Source: a bacterium (lineage in GTDB: Bacteria; Verrucomicrobiota; Verrucomicrobiia; Limisphaerales; UBA8199). From it: 62,876 bases of DNA. A program made the translations under genes and the position numbers. The stretch is taken from contig JAJYHY010000004.1 in assembly GCA_021784555.1 (NCBI GenBank), positions 1 to 62,876 on the forward strand, written 5' to 3'. This document shows positions 42,601 to 50,374 of the stretch, piece by piece. Numbering within the stretch: position 1 is the first letter of the stretch; each line of letters opens with the position of its first letter. Under the pieces are notes generated by a model, which searched no databases, had not been told where the DNA came from, and was given only the letters and a program-made list of their open reading frames with translations.

Positions 42601-45600
42601 CGTCGAAAAACCACTGGTAGGAGAGCGGCGCGGTGCCTTCAGCCTGGACTTCAAACTGAGCGGGGTTTCCGTTGGTAACGGTGAGGTCCGAAGGGTTGGC
42701 AACGATTTCTGGCGGCAGAACCACGGTGACTTGAGCCACGCCGCTGGTCACGGCGCCGTAAGGGTTGGTGACGGCCACGTTGTAAGCGCCGGCATCCGAC
42801 GGGGCCGGGTTGGTCAACACCAGGGTGGAGTTAGTCTGGAAGGTGAGCAGGTTTGTCTGGTTGAAATACCATTGGAAGGACATCGGCAGCGCGCCGCGGA
42901 CACGAACGGGCAGTTGGGCCATGACGTGGTTGGTGGCCACCAAGTCCACGGGGTCGCTCACGATGGCTGGCGGCGAAGTAAGGACCGTCAGAGCAGCGGT
43001 GCGGCTGCTGACCGCGCCATAAGGGTTGCTCACCAGCACCTGGTAGGCGCCCGCGTCCTGTGGCGCGACGCTGTCCAGGGTGAGGGTTGGGCCGTTGGCG
43101 GTGGTGTCGGGTAGGAGGTTGGTTTGGTTATAGAACCATTGGTAGGTCATCGGCTCCGTTCCCTGAGCGCCAATGGTGAGATGGGCGGTACGGCCCGCCT
43201 CAACCACCTGGTTCGTCAAGTCCTGGGTGATCGACGGCGCGACGAGGCACTGGCCGCCTCCATCCAGGCAGGAAATGGGGGACAAATCCAGCCCCCAGCA
43301 TTGGAGCGTGCCGGTATCGCCTGAGACCTGGTCCTCGACAACGAGCGTCCATGTGCCATCAACCTGGGGGCCGCTCTTGCCGGCGAAGGCGCTGAGCGGT
43401 TGCTCCGGTTGGTAGGCGCCGATGAAGGGGGCGGCGCCCGCATCGATGGAGCCAGGGGCGTCATCGGAGAAGACGGTCATGTTCTGCCCGCAATCCGCGC
43501 CGTAGTTCGCGCCTGGAGCGCCTTGGTTGGAGCTTAGGATGACCCGCGTGCCATCCGGTCCCAGGAGCGACAGGCGCAGGTCATAATCGGAGCTATGAGT
43601 AATATAGACGCGCACTTTAACCTGCGCCAGGGGCAAGTCGATGCCGGAGACCGCGACCAGGGACCGCACCTCGCCCAAATCCGGTACGGCCTGCGGCGTC
43701 AAGGCGTTAAACGACAACGGTGCGCCGACCTCAGGCGGGGCGGAATTGATCTGTATGGGCAACACCACGGGGGCTTGTCCATCGGCGGTGACCTCCAAGG
43801 TGAGGTTCGGCGGATTGCCGCAGAGGAAGAGCGGGGTCGTGCTGATAACAAAAGGGGCGCTGCCGGCCCCGGTGGTCGAAGGGGCCAGGTCCGGAAAAGT
43901 CCTTGGGGCAGGGTCCACGATCAGGCCCGGCGTCCCGCTTTTGAGGACGCCTTTGAGGCCAGTCAGCGTCGGCGCGGAGGGGTCGGCGAGGTTCCGCAAC
44001 GTGATGTCCAGGTCGGCGCATTCATCGGCGTCGAGGCTGCCGTTGCCGTTGGCGTCGTGGAATTGGACGCTCTCGACGTGAAGGCCCGGAGTCACCGCCA
44101 GGGCCTGGTAGGCCATGACAATCCCGGCGCCGCTGTCTCGATCAAAACCTGGGCCCTCGATATCCAGAGCGGTGTTGGTCATGGCGGAGAGGACCTGGCC
44201 GGGCGAAAGCAGCGGATTAAACGACCACAACAGAGCGGCAATCGAAGCGGCATGGGGCGCGGCGGCGGAGGTGCCATAAAAGGTGCCGAAGCCGGGCACG
44301 TCCGTTGGCACGCCATCGGCGGCGGTCATATCGGGCTTCTGGAGCGCGCGCCCGCCGGTGGAGGAGAAGTTGTCTGGAGTGATGGCGCTGCCGTCGGGAT
44401 TGAAAAACATGCGCCGCGGGCCGTCGGAGCTAAAGTCCTCGACCCGATTCGTCGGACTGGCGAGAAACGGGGCCGGCGGCGAACTGACGCGGATGGCGGC
44501 GACCGTCAACGCCCCGCTGGCGGCGTTATGACCGCGAGTGCTGCCGGCGGTCGAATAAGCGAGGATGCCTCGCCCGGTGTCCAGGTGCAGGAACCGGGCG
44601 GCGCCGGAGGCCTTCACGATGACGATCTGGTCTCCCAGGTCCAGGGCATCGATGGACTCATAGGGGTCGCCCTTTCCATCCTGGATGTCGGTGGAGGCGC
44701 CAACCACGGCTCCGGTTGAATTGAGCACATAGACATCATAGTCATTGGTCGAGGCGCCCACCGGGTCGGACCAGAAGAGATCGACCCTCCTCAGACCGGT
44801 CGATGGCAGAACCGGGTCGTAGGTGGAACCGCCGAAGTCGTTGAGACGCCCGCCCTTGCTAAAGGTCGCGGGGCCGCCGTCCTTGAAGTCGCCCTCCCAG
44901 GTGCCGGAGGTGCCGTGGTCCTTGCTGCCCGAGTTGCCGGCCGCCGAGAAGTAGAGGACCCCGGCGGCGGAGGCGGCGTTGACGGCCTGGGCAATAATAT
45001 CATCCTGGAAGGGCGATTCCGCAAAATAGGAGACGTCGTCCACCAGGATGCGGCAACCGGCGGCCTGCAGATCGTGAATGTTCTGGGCAAAGGCGGCCTC
45101 GCCTTGCAGCGCGGAGGCGAAATAGAGGCTGGCGCCGGGGGCCATCTCATGTATGATTTCGAGCATGGCGGTGCCTTCACCGGTGCCGTTGCCGGCTTGT
45201 CCCGGCAGGATGGTGACGGCGGGCAGCAGCCCTTGGCTTTGGAGGTCGCTGAGGTGATCCACGCTGTCGGAGAGCACCCCGATTTTGACCCCGCTGCCGT
45301 CGGCCAGGAAAACGCGCCGCGCGTCGTCCACCCGGTGGGCAATTGCCCCGGCGGAGAACGTCTCCGTGTTGGTGGTGGCCTTGGCCGCGCGGTGGATTGA
45401 GAAAACGTCGTTTCTCGAACCGAGAACCTCCGCCAACTCAATGGGAATCAAAGCGCGCACGGCCCCGTACCGCGGCACGCTGCTGACGACCAGGCCCCCG
45501 TTGCGCTCGATGAACCGGCCCACGCTTTTCACGGCGCTGGTCTGGATGTCCACCAAGACTCTGCCGCCCGGTCCAAGCTCGATGGAGGGCCGCAGCGCCG

Positions 45601-45892
45601 GAAATTCCAGCGCGGAGAGGCGATGCTCCTTCTGGCGGACGGCGTAAATCAACTGCGAGCCTATCTTGCGCTGGGCAGGGGTGCGCGCCATCTTGTCGGC
45701 TTCCAGGGCGGTGATTTGCTCCCGGGCCAAGGCGCCAATGTCCCTCGTCCCGGCAGGGGGAGGTGCCCCATAAAGCGCACGAATGGGACTCATTAGGAAC
45801 AGCAGGGAAGAAATTGCCAGGATGGCCGTGCTCCCCCGCCCGCTGGAACAGGCGCGCGCTGCTCGTTTCGCATCCCCAGTCCTCGTTGTCAT
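36644..45892 (-). CDS. Giant secreted subtilase-like protein with P domain and about 17 Ig-like repeats
   Basis: This 3082-residue protein has a signal peptide (STAILAISSLLFLMSPIRAL). The S8-like domain shows Asp in KIGVLSDSVD (about 209), Asn in YFSAAGNSG (about 320) and Ser in YGTSAAAPHAAS (about 542). The position of the usual catalytic His reads GTGEGTAMLEIIHEMAPGA, with Glu instead of the HGT His. A proprotein-convertase P domain follows (SSDYDLRLSLLGPDGTRVIL to DGTWTLVVED). Then come about 17 Ig-like repeats built on YQWYFNxTN and DAGxYxVxVTNxYG, interrupted twice by a paired module (ATRTW, IQCxxxKTVT, then a fibronectin/lectin-like part with WTVEFVGLGLG). It ends with the Verrucomicrobiota surface-protein pattern LYTVQYTESL...RFYRILVE. 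A role in adhesion or surface proteolysis is inferred. Confidence 0.88.
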   Translation of the reverse strand: MTTRTGDAKRAARACSSGRGSTAILAISSLLFLMSPIRALYGAPPPAGTRDIGALAREQITALEADKMARTPAQRKIGSQLIYAVRQKEHRLSALEFPALRPSIELGPGGRVLVDIQTSAVKSVGRFIERNGGLVVSSVPRYGAVRALIPIELAEVLGSRNDVFSIHRAAKATTNTETFSAGAIAHRVDDARRVFLADGSGVKIGVLSDSVDHLSDLQSQGLLPAVTILPGQAGNGTGEGTAMLEIIHEMAPGASLYFASALQGEAAFAQNIHDLQAAGCRILVDDVSYFAESPFQDDIIAQAVNAASAAGVLYFSAAGNSGSKDHGTSGTWEGDFKDGGPATFSKGGRLNDFGGSTYDPVLPSTGLRRVDLFWSDPVGASTNDYDVYVLNSTGAVVGASTDIQDGKGDPYESIDALDLGDQIVIVKASGAARFLHLDTGRGILAYSTAGSTRGHNAASGALTVAAIRVSSPPAPFLASPTNRVEDFSSDGPRRMFFNPDGSAITPDNFSSTGGRALQKPDMTAADGVPTDVPGFGTFYGTSAAAPHAASIAALLWSFNPLLSPGQVLSAMTNTALDIEGPGFDRDSGAGIVMAYQALAVTPGLHVESVQFHDANGNGSLDADECADLDITLRNLADPSAPTLTGLKGVLKSGTPGLIVDPAPRTFPDLAPSTTGAGSAPFVISTTPLFLCGNPPNLTLEVTADGQAPVVLPIQINSAPPEVGAPLSFNALTPQAVPDLGEVRSLVAVSGIDLPLAQVKVRVYITHSSDYDLRLSLLGPDGTRVILSSNQGAPGANYGADCGQNMTVFSDDAPGSIDAGAAPFIGAYQPEQPLSAFAGKSGPQVDGTWTLVVEDQVSGDTGTLQCWGLDLSPISCLDGGGQCLVAPSITQDLTNQVVEAGRTAHLTIGAQGTEPMTYQWFYNQTNLLPDTTANGPTLTLDSVAPQDAGAYQVLVSNPYGAVSSRTAALTVLTSPPAIVSDPVDLVATNHVMAQLPVRVRGALPMSFQWYFNQTNLLTFQTNSTLVLTNPAPSDAGAYNVAVTNPYGAVTSGVAQVTVVLPPEIVANPSDLTVTNGNPAQFEVQAEGTAPLSYQWFFDGTNLVANGTNSVLPLQNVARSQAGAYDVVVSNPYGQARSGPANLTVVTLPTVICPTNRIVPLGSAWTFDEPQVEGPNTTLTVRSTITNSDCGGGFSATRTWEITGEAGFQEMCSQIVDVITQYPTIQCAGEKTVTNGTSWAFDTPAVAEAGVSKSLIYDGLVTELYQAVDASRGEVGSEITLTGTNRFLSAFSFEYFGGSGPGQEAFAGEVDAEVRFYANDGPAVGPGRRAPGTVLFDSGPVAIQASTLTSLELTDFNGNVPVPLTGPLPNSFTWTVEFVGLGLGESAGLNLAPMIIGQSAAGYWTRQSGGWTLNTNAAAGNAFAARVEAGSRNLILSVVGTMTNATCGAGFTATRTWQGTDDCGHSASCSQTVNVVDAGPPAITSQPQDQAILAGQDARFHVSVSSCPPLTYQWYSNGQIPIPLATNATLIIAQASPTNAGTYEVDVTNPYGTTRGSPAQLTVSSPPAITQDPSSITVTNGYPAQFGVLAQGTGRLFYQWYFNETTALQGQTNASLLLPAATTQDAGVYSVLVTNAFGSVQSALAELSVVVPPSILNGPSDLLVTNGDTAQFTVQGAGTGPLSYQWYFQGTQLLAQATGATLTLPHVSVVQAGQYGALVSSPYGSAQSGPGNLTVLGPPVVVTNPLSQTVTNGATVHFTVSAVGPGTLSYQWLFQGVPLQLGATSPTLTLDKAGSGQAGPYSVEVSNEYGTNRSADATLSVVAPVRIVTQPADAVATNGDSVELFVVAQGTDPLSYQWYFNGTNLLISQTNSTLALAEVGAKDEGDYSVLVRDIDSSIRSVPAHLTVLIPAAIVTSPANQTATNGVTVRLKVVAQGTEPLSYQWYSGQTNAIPFATNSTLVLKSVSLADAGFYDVVVTNAYGSDRSAAALLTVIAAPEVLAGPDDVTVTNGGTAQFSVSAVGTDPLSYQWYFNTTQMLAGATAAQLTLPSVNLQDQGSYAVQVTNLYGSTVSPPAQLTVHTAPLAILANPADVVITNGGAVQFSVSAQGEGDLSYQWYFNLTNSLPSATDSILSLPNVTSAQAGLYSAAITDAARTVNTTPALLTIVTLPQAQRTVATGTPWSFDAPAVAPAGTLSVSVLNTTTNTGCALSLVATRTWLITGANDYQLTPTQTVEIVAQSPSIQCVADKTVTYGTNWSFDSPNPTESGAVSSVSYDGLVTAIYQAYNSADSESGDQLTFPGGSLYATRFSLEYWGGNEVQSGFLGDAHAEVRFYRNDGPSAGGGRLAPGTLIYDSGPLPAQSTSLGYITLSDFRHGAIVPLNQPLPQSLTWTVQFTGLGLGDEAGLNLAPYTVGQVQPGYWTRSGLDWVLQTGSSSGYAFASRFETATNGAILSVMDTVTNATCGRGFTATRTWQATDACGRRATCSQMVTVVDNAGPSITAQPQDLVANAGNPASFKVAVSGCGPLSYQWYFNATNPVPEGTNATLVLPSAGADQEGSYSVVVSNPYGEVQSDSAQLVVVQAAVITSGPADQTVLNGADVQFSIEAAGTPPLSYQWYFDETNALEGQTSTALHLTAVTPADSGTYSVIVSNAYGTAQGTARLIVAVPPTILSGPADQVATNGDTAQFTVVADGTAPLSYQWYFQNNQLLPGKTEATLELQHVTSAQAGAYSVVVSNFAASVRSASATLTVVAPPSIVSGPADVEATNGDAVQFTVTALGAEPLSYRWYFNRTNSLVQGTNATLTLSPVRPHDQGSYEVLVTNLYGQALSAPARLTVLSPPSILVQPQSQNVAAGQSATLTVIASGSPPPGYQWFFNQTNALPAATNSVLSFPSLTSDQLGAYSVLVSNRVGSVMSQTAVLAIALPVAILTQPQDVSVAEGGTARFSVSASSQAPLTYQWFFDGTNAVQGATQPALMLANVRRTQAGAYSVLVTNSLGSALSRAAALRVVFPPTSFFITRSGDTVNVTFSTYPGLLYTVQYTESLTQPWSDLQKGVQLPGTGSSITIQDPRAGATVRFYRILVE

Positions 45893-46275
45893 AGGTCGCC
45901 TTCGCTTCGCGGTGAGATCGTTGCCCTGATACCGAGTGTCTCACCTGTCCGCAACATGTTCTGAAACTCAAGGGCTCTGGTAACAATCCACATCGGCAGG
46001 GTGAGTATGGATGGACGTGGCCTCAATGCAAGCCAAAAGAAAGCAAGCGATTCTCATTGGCCTGAAAAGGAAAGCGGCGGTTGGCGCCGCACTCCAAGGG
46101 CTTCGCCAGGTTCCGGGCCGTGGGTTTGCTCTAGCGTCATCGGTCGCTCGCGGTTTACCATTGCTCATTGGCAATGCCCAATGCACAATGGCTAATGCCC
46201 AATGCTCAATGAAACCGCGGCTTTCCACGCGGAAGAACCGGCCTGAGACACTGTATCGTTAGACGATTACCGCCT
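45893..46275. other. Intergenic region between divergent giant protein and sugar transporter
   Basis: It should hold promoters for both genes. The one recognisable structure is the repeat block at 46149-46219. No additional gene is supported. Confidence 0.5.
46149..46219. repeat. Heptanucleotide-period repeat (CAATGCC type) bounded by inverted CGCGGTTT arms
   Basis: Six 7-nt units CAATGCC, CAATGCA, CAATGGC, TAATGCC, CAATGCT, CAATGAA are preceded by two units in the opposite sense (CATTG). The whole is bracketed by CGCGGTTT (46149) and AAACCGCG (46212), so it can fold as one hairpin. Confidence 0.8.
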
Positions 46276-47781
46276 ATGAAGACGTCCTTTAGCACCCTGG
46301 CCACCCCCGAACGCGATGCCGGCCTGAACACCGCCTATATCTGGGCAATCTCCTTGGCAGCGGCGCTCGGTGGATTGCTCTTCGGCTACGACTGGGTGGT
46401 GATTGGCGGGGCCAAGCCTTTTTTCGAGCCGTTCTTTGGGATTACGCGGACAGTCATGGCCAACGGGATGAGCACCACCGTGACAAACGAGGCGCTGAGC
46501 GGGTGGGCCAACAGTTGCGCGCTGCTCGGCTGCCTGCTCGGTTCGCTGGTGACCGGCGGCTTGAGCGACCGCTTTGGCCGGAAGAGACTCTTGGCGGCGG
46601 CGGCGCTCCTGTTCGGCGTCTCCTCGATTCTTACCGGCTGGGCGCCCGGCTTTTCTTGGTTCGTCACCTGGCGCATCCTGGGCGGTGTGGCCATAGGCAT
46701 GGCCTCCAATCTGTCGCCCATGTACATCGCCGAGGTCGCGCCCGCCAAACTCCGCGGCCGGCTCGTTGCCCTGAACCAGCTCACCATCGTCATCGGCATC
46801 CTTGCCGCCCAGGTGGTCAATTGGTGGATAGCCGACAAGCTGCCCCATCCGGGCCTCGATGCCGCCGCAATCGAGGCCGCCCGCCGGGCCTGGAACAACA
46901 CTGCTGGCTGGCGCTGGATGTTCACCGCCGTGGCCCTGCCGTCGCTTCTCTTCCTTATCGGCGCTGTGTCTGTTCCGGAAAGTCCGCGCTGGCTCGTCAA
47001 GAACGGCATGACCACGCGTGCGCGAGCGGTGCTGGCGCGCATTGGCGGGGCGGCCTACTCGGAGGAGGCGGTGCGCGACATCGCCAGCACCATCGCGGCG
47101 GACGAGGTTCACCAGGTCCGTTTCCGTGGCCTGTTGCAGCCGAGCCTCAAGAAAATCCTCCTCGTCGGCGTCGCGCTCGCCGTCCTCCAGCAATGGAGCG
47201 GCATCAATTCCATCTTCAACTACGCTGAAGAGATCTATAAGTCGGCCGGCTACGGCCTGGGCGACATCATGTTCAACATCGTCATTACCGGCGCGGTCAA
47301 TCTCCTGTTCACCCTGCTGGCTATCGGCGCCGTGGACCGCTTTGGCCGGCGCAAGCTCATGCTCATCGGGTGCGCCGGCATCGGCCTTTCCCACCTGCTG
47401 ATCGGCATCGCCTACGCCTCGCACGTGAAGGGCCTGGCCGTCCTGGTCTTCACGCTCTCCGCCCTGGGCTGTTACGCCATGTCGCTCGCGCCGGTCACCT
47501 GGGTGCTCATCGCCGAGATCTTCCCCAACCGCATCCGGGGAGCGGCCATTTCGGTGGCCGTCTCGGCCCTCTGGATAGCCTGTTTCATTCTCACCTTCGC
47601 GTTTCCGATGCTCAACGGGACTATCGGGATGTCGGGCACCTTCTGGCTCTATTCGGCCATCTGCTTTGCCGGATTCGGCTTTGTCTATTTCCGCGTCCCT
47701 GAAACCAGGGCCAAAACGCTGGAGCAGATCGAACGCGAACTGGTGAACGGCTCATTTAGCGAGGCGGGCCCCAGACCCTAA
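46276..47781 (+). CDS. Sugar porter (MFS, XylE/GalP-like H+ symporter)
   Basis: The 501-residue protein has twelve predicted membrane helices and the sugar-porter signatures: GGLLFGYDWVVIGGA, GLSDRFGRKRLL, PESPRWLVKNGM, QQWSGINSIFNYAEEIYKSA, AVDRFGRRKLML, and PETRAKTLEQIERELV at the end. It imports hexose or pentose with protons. Substrate cannot be set by eye. It converges on the nucleotidyltransferase gene, and a large inverted repeat lies between the two stop codons. Confidence 0.95.
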   Translation: MKTSFSTLATPERDAGLNTAYIWAISLAAALGGLLFGYDWVVIGGAKPFFEPFFGITRTVMANGMSTTVTNEALSGWANSCALLGCLLGSLVTGGLSDRFGRKRLLAAAALLFGVSSILTGWAPGFSWFVTWRILGGVAIGMASNLSPMYIAEVAPAKLRGRLVALNQLTIVIGILAAQVVNWWIADKLPHPGLDAAAIEAARRAWNNTAGWRWMFTAVALPSLLFLIGAVSVPESPRWLVKNGMTTRARAVLARIGGAAYSEEAVRDIASTIAADEVHQVRFRGLLQPSLKKILLVGVALAVLQQWSGINSIFNYAEEIYKSAGYGLGDIMFNIVITGAVNLLFTLLAIGAVDRFGRRKLMLIGCAGIGLSHLLIGIAYASHVKGLAVLVFTLSALGCYAMSLAPVTWVLIAEIFPNRIRGAAISVAVSALWIACFILTFAFPMLNGTIGMSGTFWLYSAICFAGFGFVYFRVPETRAKTLEQIERELVNGSFSEAGPRP

Positions 47782-47795
47782 GACGACGCTTCTCA

Positions 47796-47957
47796 GAGCC
47801 TGTTTTAAAATTCGCGGGAAGGCTTGCGGCGAGGGATTTTGGCCGTGGCCGAGGCGGCGCGCTCCGAGCATCCCCCCTGCGGGCTGTAAGGAGCGCGCCA
47901 ACGAAGGCCACGGGCAAAAGAGCCGCCGCAAGCCCCGGCCAATTTTAAAACAGGCTC
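47796..47957. repeat. 162-bp multi-segment inverted repeat between convergent genes
   Basis: The outer arms GAGCCTGTTTTAAAATT (47796-47812) and their perfect complement (47941-47957) enclose three further paired segments: GGCTTGCGGCG with its complement, CCGTGGCC with GGCCACGG, and GGCGCGCTCC with GGAGCGCGCC. The right end touches the stop codon of the nucleotidyltransferase gene. It could act as a bidirectional terminator and resembles a MITE-like element; no coding frame inside. Confidence 0.85.
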
Positions 47958-49298
47958 TCAGCCATACCCGGCCCACACCCGCCGATAGGCGCCGAGCATC
48001 GCCCCCCAGTCGGTCACGGTCGTGCGCAGCAATTTCTGGAGGCGCCGGGTCTGAGGCTCGGTTAGGCGCTTGTCCTCCCACAACAGCAGGGGCAGGGCGC
48101 TAAAGAGGCGCTCGCGCGGATAACGGCACGCGCCCGAATCCATGACCGCCTTCAAGCCAAAAGTCCGGAGCGTCAACAGATAATTGCGCCAGCCTATCGT
48201 CTCCGGGCATTTCCACCGCCCGTCGAAGGCGTATTCCCGCGCGGAACTGAAGCGGTGATTCAAACGACGGCTTTCGAGCCGGAGCCAGAGTTCGAGGGCG
48301 AGGCCGCTCAGGGCAAGAAACTCGGTCCGCAACAGCGCCGGGGTCAATCCTGCGCTTTCTTCCGCCACTCCCTCCTCCCTCGCCGCGCGAACATTGAGGA
48401 CTGACCCAGAAGGGTGCAACTTGAATTCCAAACCCGCGGCGTGATGCTCCTGGACCTCCTCCAGCCAGGGCAGCGTTTCCGCCATCGAGGTCAGTCCCGC
48501 GCCTTTTTCCGCCACCTCGCCTTCCCTCGCCGCGGAAAAAGTGAGGACTGACCCCGATGCCAGCCTGAGCGTTGCCAAACGTCGGTGCCGTTCCCGGCTG
48601 CTCCAATGATATAGGCCCAACACCGTCAGCAGCGCATCGCCCAGCGCCAGCTTCGCCTTGGCCACATTGCGGACGGCGAAGTCCGCCTCCTGGTTTGTGA
48701 GAGCCGCGCGCTCCAGCAATTCCCTGACCAGCAACAGGCCAGAGCAGCGGTTGAAGAGCAGGCGCGTCGCCTCCGCCATGGGTATCTTATCGGCCGCCAG
48801 ATGATGACCGCAGCCTCCAAAGACCGGTTCTTCGCCGAAGACAACACGATGCCGGGCAACCAGGTCATAGCTGAACATCGAGATGGGACTGCGCTGGAAC
48901 CGGCGGATGGAATCGAGCTTGAATTCCACCGTCACTCCGGCTTCGGGAGAGAGACTCTCGCCCAGGGCGTGCAAGGCGGCCTGGTAGCGGTAGCGCTGCC
49001 AGAGGTAATTGCCGCGGAGAAACACGTAGAACTCAAGATCATTGTACGGCTCCTCCTCATCTCCTGCCCTTAGAACCCCGCCCTCCCCTCGTCCGTACCC
49101 TCCACCCAGGACAATGGCCTCGAGTTGGCGCTCCGGGATAACCGCTCGTACTGCTTGGGCGGCACGAGCGCACGTGTTGGCCAGGCCCACCTCGAGCGCC
49201 GAACTGCCGTCGAGGGTGAATCGCCGGCCTTCGGCGCTGGCGACCTCCGGATTCAGCTCCCACCGGTTCATGGAGTATTGGGGGTTAAGCATTCGCAA
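47958..49298 (-). CDS. Nucleotidyltransferase-fold protein carrying two palindromic-element inserts
   Basis: The 446-residue protein has a nucleotidyltransferase core: IVLGGGYGRGEGG (about 65-74) and the acidic strand YNDLEFYV (about 86-93). A helical region follows (LLLVRELLERAALTNQEADF). Residues about 247-272 and 297-320 are each encoded by a palindromic element, read as GSVLTFSAAREGEVAEKGAG and GSVLNVRAAREEGVAEESAG. These two inserts resemble each other and the FliK insert but not the rest of the protein. It is the last gene of the exopolysaccharide-type operon; function unknown. The start may be one of three nearby Met codons. Confidence 0.75.
   Translation of the reverse strand: MRMLNPQYSMNRWELNPEVASAEGRRFTLDGSSALEVGLANTCARAAQAVRAVIPERQLEAIVLGGGYGRGEGGVLRAGDEEEPYNDLEFYVFLRGNYLWQRYRYQAALHALGESLSPEAGVTVEFKLDSIRRFQRSPISMFSYDLVARHRVVFGEEPVFGGCGHHLAADKIPMAEATRLLFNRCSGLLLVRELLERAALTNQEADFAVRNVAKAKLALGDALLTVLGLYHWSSRERHRRLATLRLASGSVLTFSAAREGEVAEKGAGLTSMAETLPWLEEVQEHHAAGLEFKLHPSGSVLNVRAAREEGVAEESAGLTPALLRTEFLALSGLALELWLRLESRRLNHRFSSAREYAFDGRWKCPETIGWRNYLLTLRTFGLKAVMDSGACRYPRERLFSALPLLLWEDKRLTEPQTRRLQKLLRTTVTDWGAMLGAYRRVWAGYG
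48339..48407. repeat. Palindromic element copy 3 (inside nucleotidyltransferase gene)
   Basis: Arms CGGGGTCAATCC and GGACTGACCC with the inner CTTTCTTCCGCCACTCCC; slightly diverged. It preserves the frame. Confidence 0.8.
48484..48558. repeat. Palindromic element copy 4 (inside nucleotidyltransferase gene)
   Basis: 75 bp, arms ATCGAGGTCAGTCC and GGACTGACCCCGAT, inner CCTTTTTCCGCCACC and CGCGGAAAAAGTG. It lies 76 bases from copy 3 in the same gene and same orientation. Confidence 0.88.
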
Positions 49299-49372
49299 GC
49301 GAACCGGCGCTCAGACCACTTGTCTTCCTGACAATTCTTCCGGCGTCGTAATGGCTTCCGTTTTGCCATCAG

Positions 49373-49410
49373 TTCTCAATTTTCAATTCGTAATTCTCAA
49401 TTCTCAATTA
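49373..49410. repeat. Heptanucleotide-period repeat (AATTGAG type), copy 3
   Basis: Five units TTCTCAA, TTTTCAA, TTCGTAA, TTCTCAA, TTCTCAA then TTAG. On the minus strand it lies downstream of the GT2 gene stop (49452) and ends in TGATGG, as does the copy at 28806-28840. Confidence 0.82.
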
Positions 49411-49451
49411 GTCTCCACCGTCCCCATGCAGCCATTATGAAAGCCGGCCTC

Positions 49452-50369
49452 TTAGCAACCTGTTCTCACAGTCAAGGGCTCCAGCGCGCTATCATCCTGT
49501 CCCGGAACAAGGCGCTGCGCCATCCCGGCACGAAATCCGGCCAGTCGGGCCCGGCGCTGTTGCCAGCGGATATGAGCCGCGTGGCCCAACTCGCCCAGGC
49601 GTCCGTTGCGGGTGCAGAAGGCCAGGTCGCGGCGCAGATCATTGAGCCACCCCAGCGCCACCGTGCGCACCCAGTTGACCCGGCCAGGCGCGCCGTCCCA
49701 AACGGCGGCCAAGGCGCGGGCTTCACCAAAGGCGCGTTGATAGGCCTGGGCCGGCGTGTAGTTATGCGAATGAATCGCCACCGATTCCGGACAATAGTGG
49801 ACCTCGTAGCCTTCGGCTCGGCACCACCGGGTGTATTCATCATCCTCTGAGTATCGAAACCGTTCGTCGAAGCCGCGCCGGGCCCAGATATCCTTTCGAA
49901 TGCCGCTGCTGGCCATGCTGAAGAAGTGTGGCCAGCGAACGGACTCGCGTTTGGGACCGAAGCACCGTTCATAATCGTGCGCATAAACGGCGTGGCAATC
50001 GGGACGAGGAATCTGCCGCCCAAAAACGGCGGCGACCCGCATAGGCCGCAACGCCATGGCCAGCGGACGGAGCCACCCGCCATCCAGCGGCGTGGCATCC
50101 GCATTGAGGAAGATGCCGTAATCGGAGTGCGCCAGTTCCATGCCCAGGTTCATCACCCGGGCCGGATTGTAGTCGGCCGGGGCGATCTGGATGAAGTGAC
50201 GCGGGAGCGCGCCGCGGATGAGCGCATCCGAGCCGTCCGTGGAACCGGAATCGATGACGATCAATTCCCAGTTCTTATAGTCCTGGACCGGAAGCATGGA
50301 GAGGGTCTCTCGCAATGCCCAGGCCTCGTTGAACGAACGAATGATGATGCTGACCAATGGCTCCTTCAT
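49452..50369 (-). CDS. Family 2 glycosyltransferase (rhamnosyltransferase-like)
   Basis: The product is about 305 residues from ATG 50369 (MKEPLVSIIIRSFNEAWALR), chosen over a TTG three codons upstream. It is a GT-A fold: WELIVIDSGSTDGSD, then NLGMELAHSDYGIFLNADAT with a DxD-like NADAT, and RFRYSEDDEYTRWCRAEGY, with the acidic EDDEY acting as catalytic base region in the family. It transfers a sugar from an NDP donor to a growing glycan or lipid carrier. Its start lies 6 bases after the phosphatase stop. Confidence 0.9.
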   Translation of the reverse strand: MKEPLVSIIIRSFNEAWALRETLSMLPVQDYKNWELIVIDSGSTDGSDALIRGALPRHFIQIAPADYNPARVMNLGMELAHSDYGIFLNADATPLDGGWLRPLAMALRPMRVAAVFGRQIPRPDCHAVYAHDYERCFGPKRESVRWPHFFSMASSGIRKDIWARRGFDERFRYSEDDEYTRWCRAEGYEVHYCPESVAIHSHNYTPAQAYQRAFGEARALAAVWDGAPGRVNWVRTVALGWLNDLRRDLAFCTRNGRLGELGHAAHIRWQQRRARLAGFRAGMAQRLVPGQDDSALEPLTVRTGC

Positions 50370-50374
50370 CCGGA

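Noticed and set aside
46267-47424. 385-codon minus-strand frame opposite the sugar transporter
   Set aside because: Shadow of a clear MFS protein with all signatures on the plus strand.
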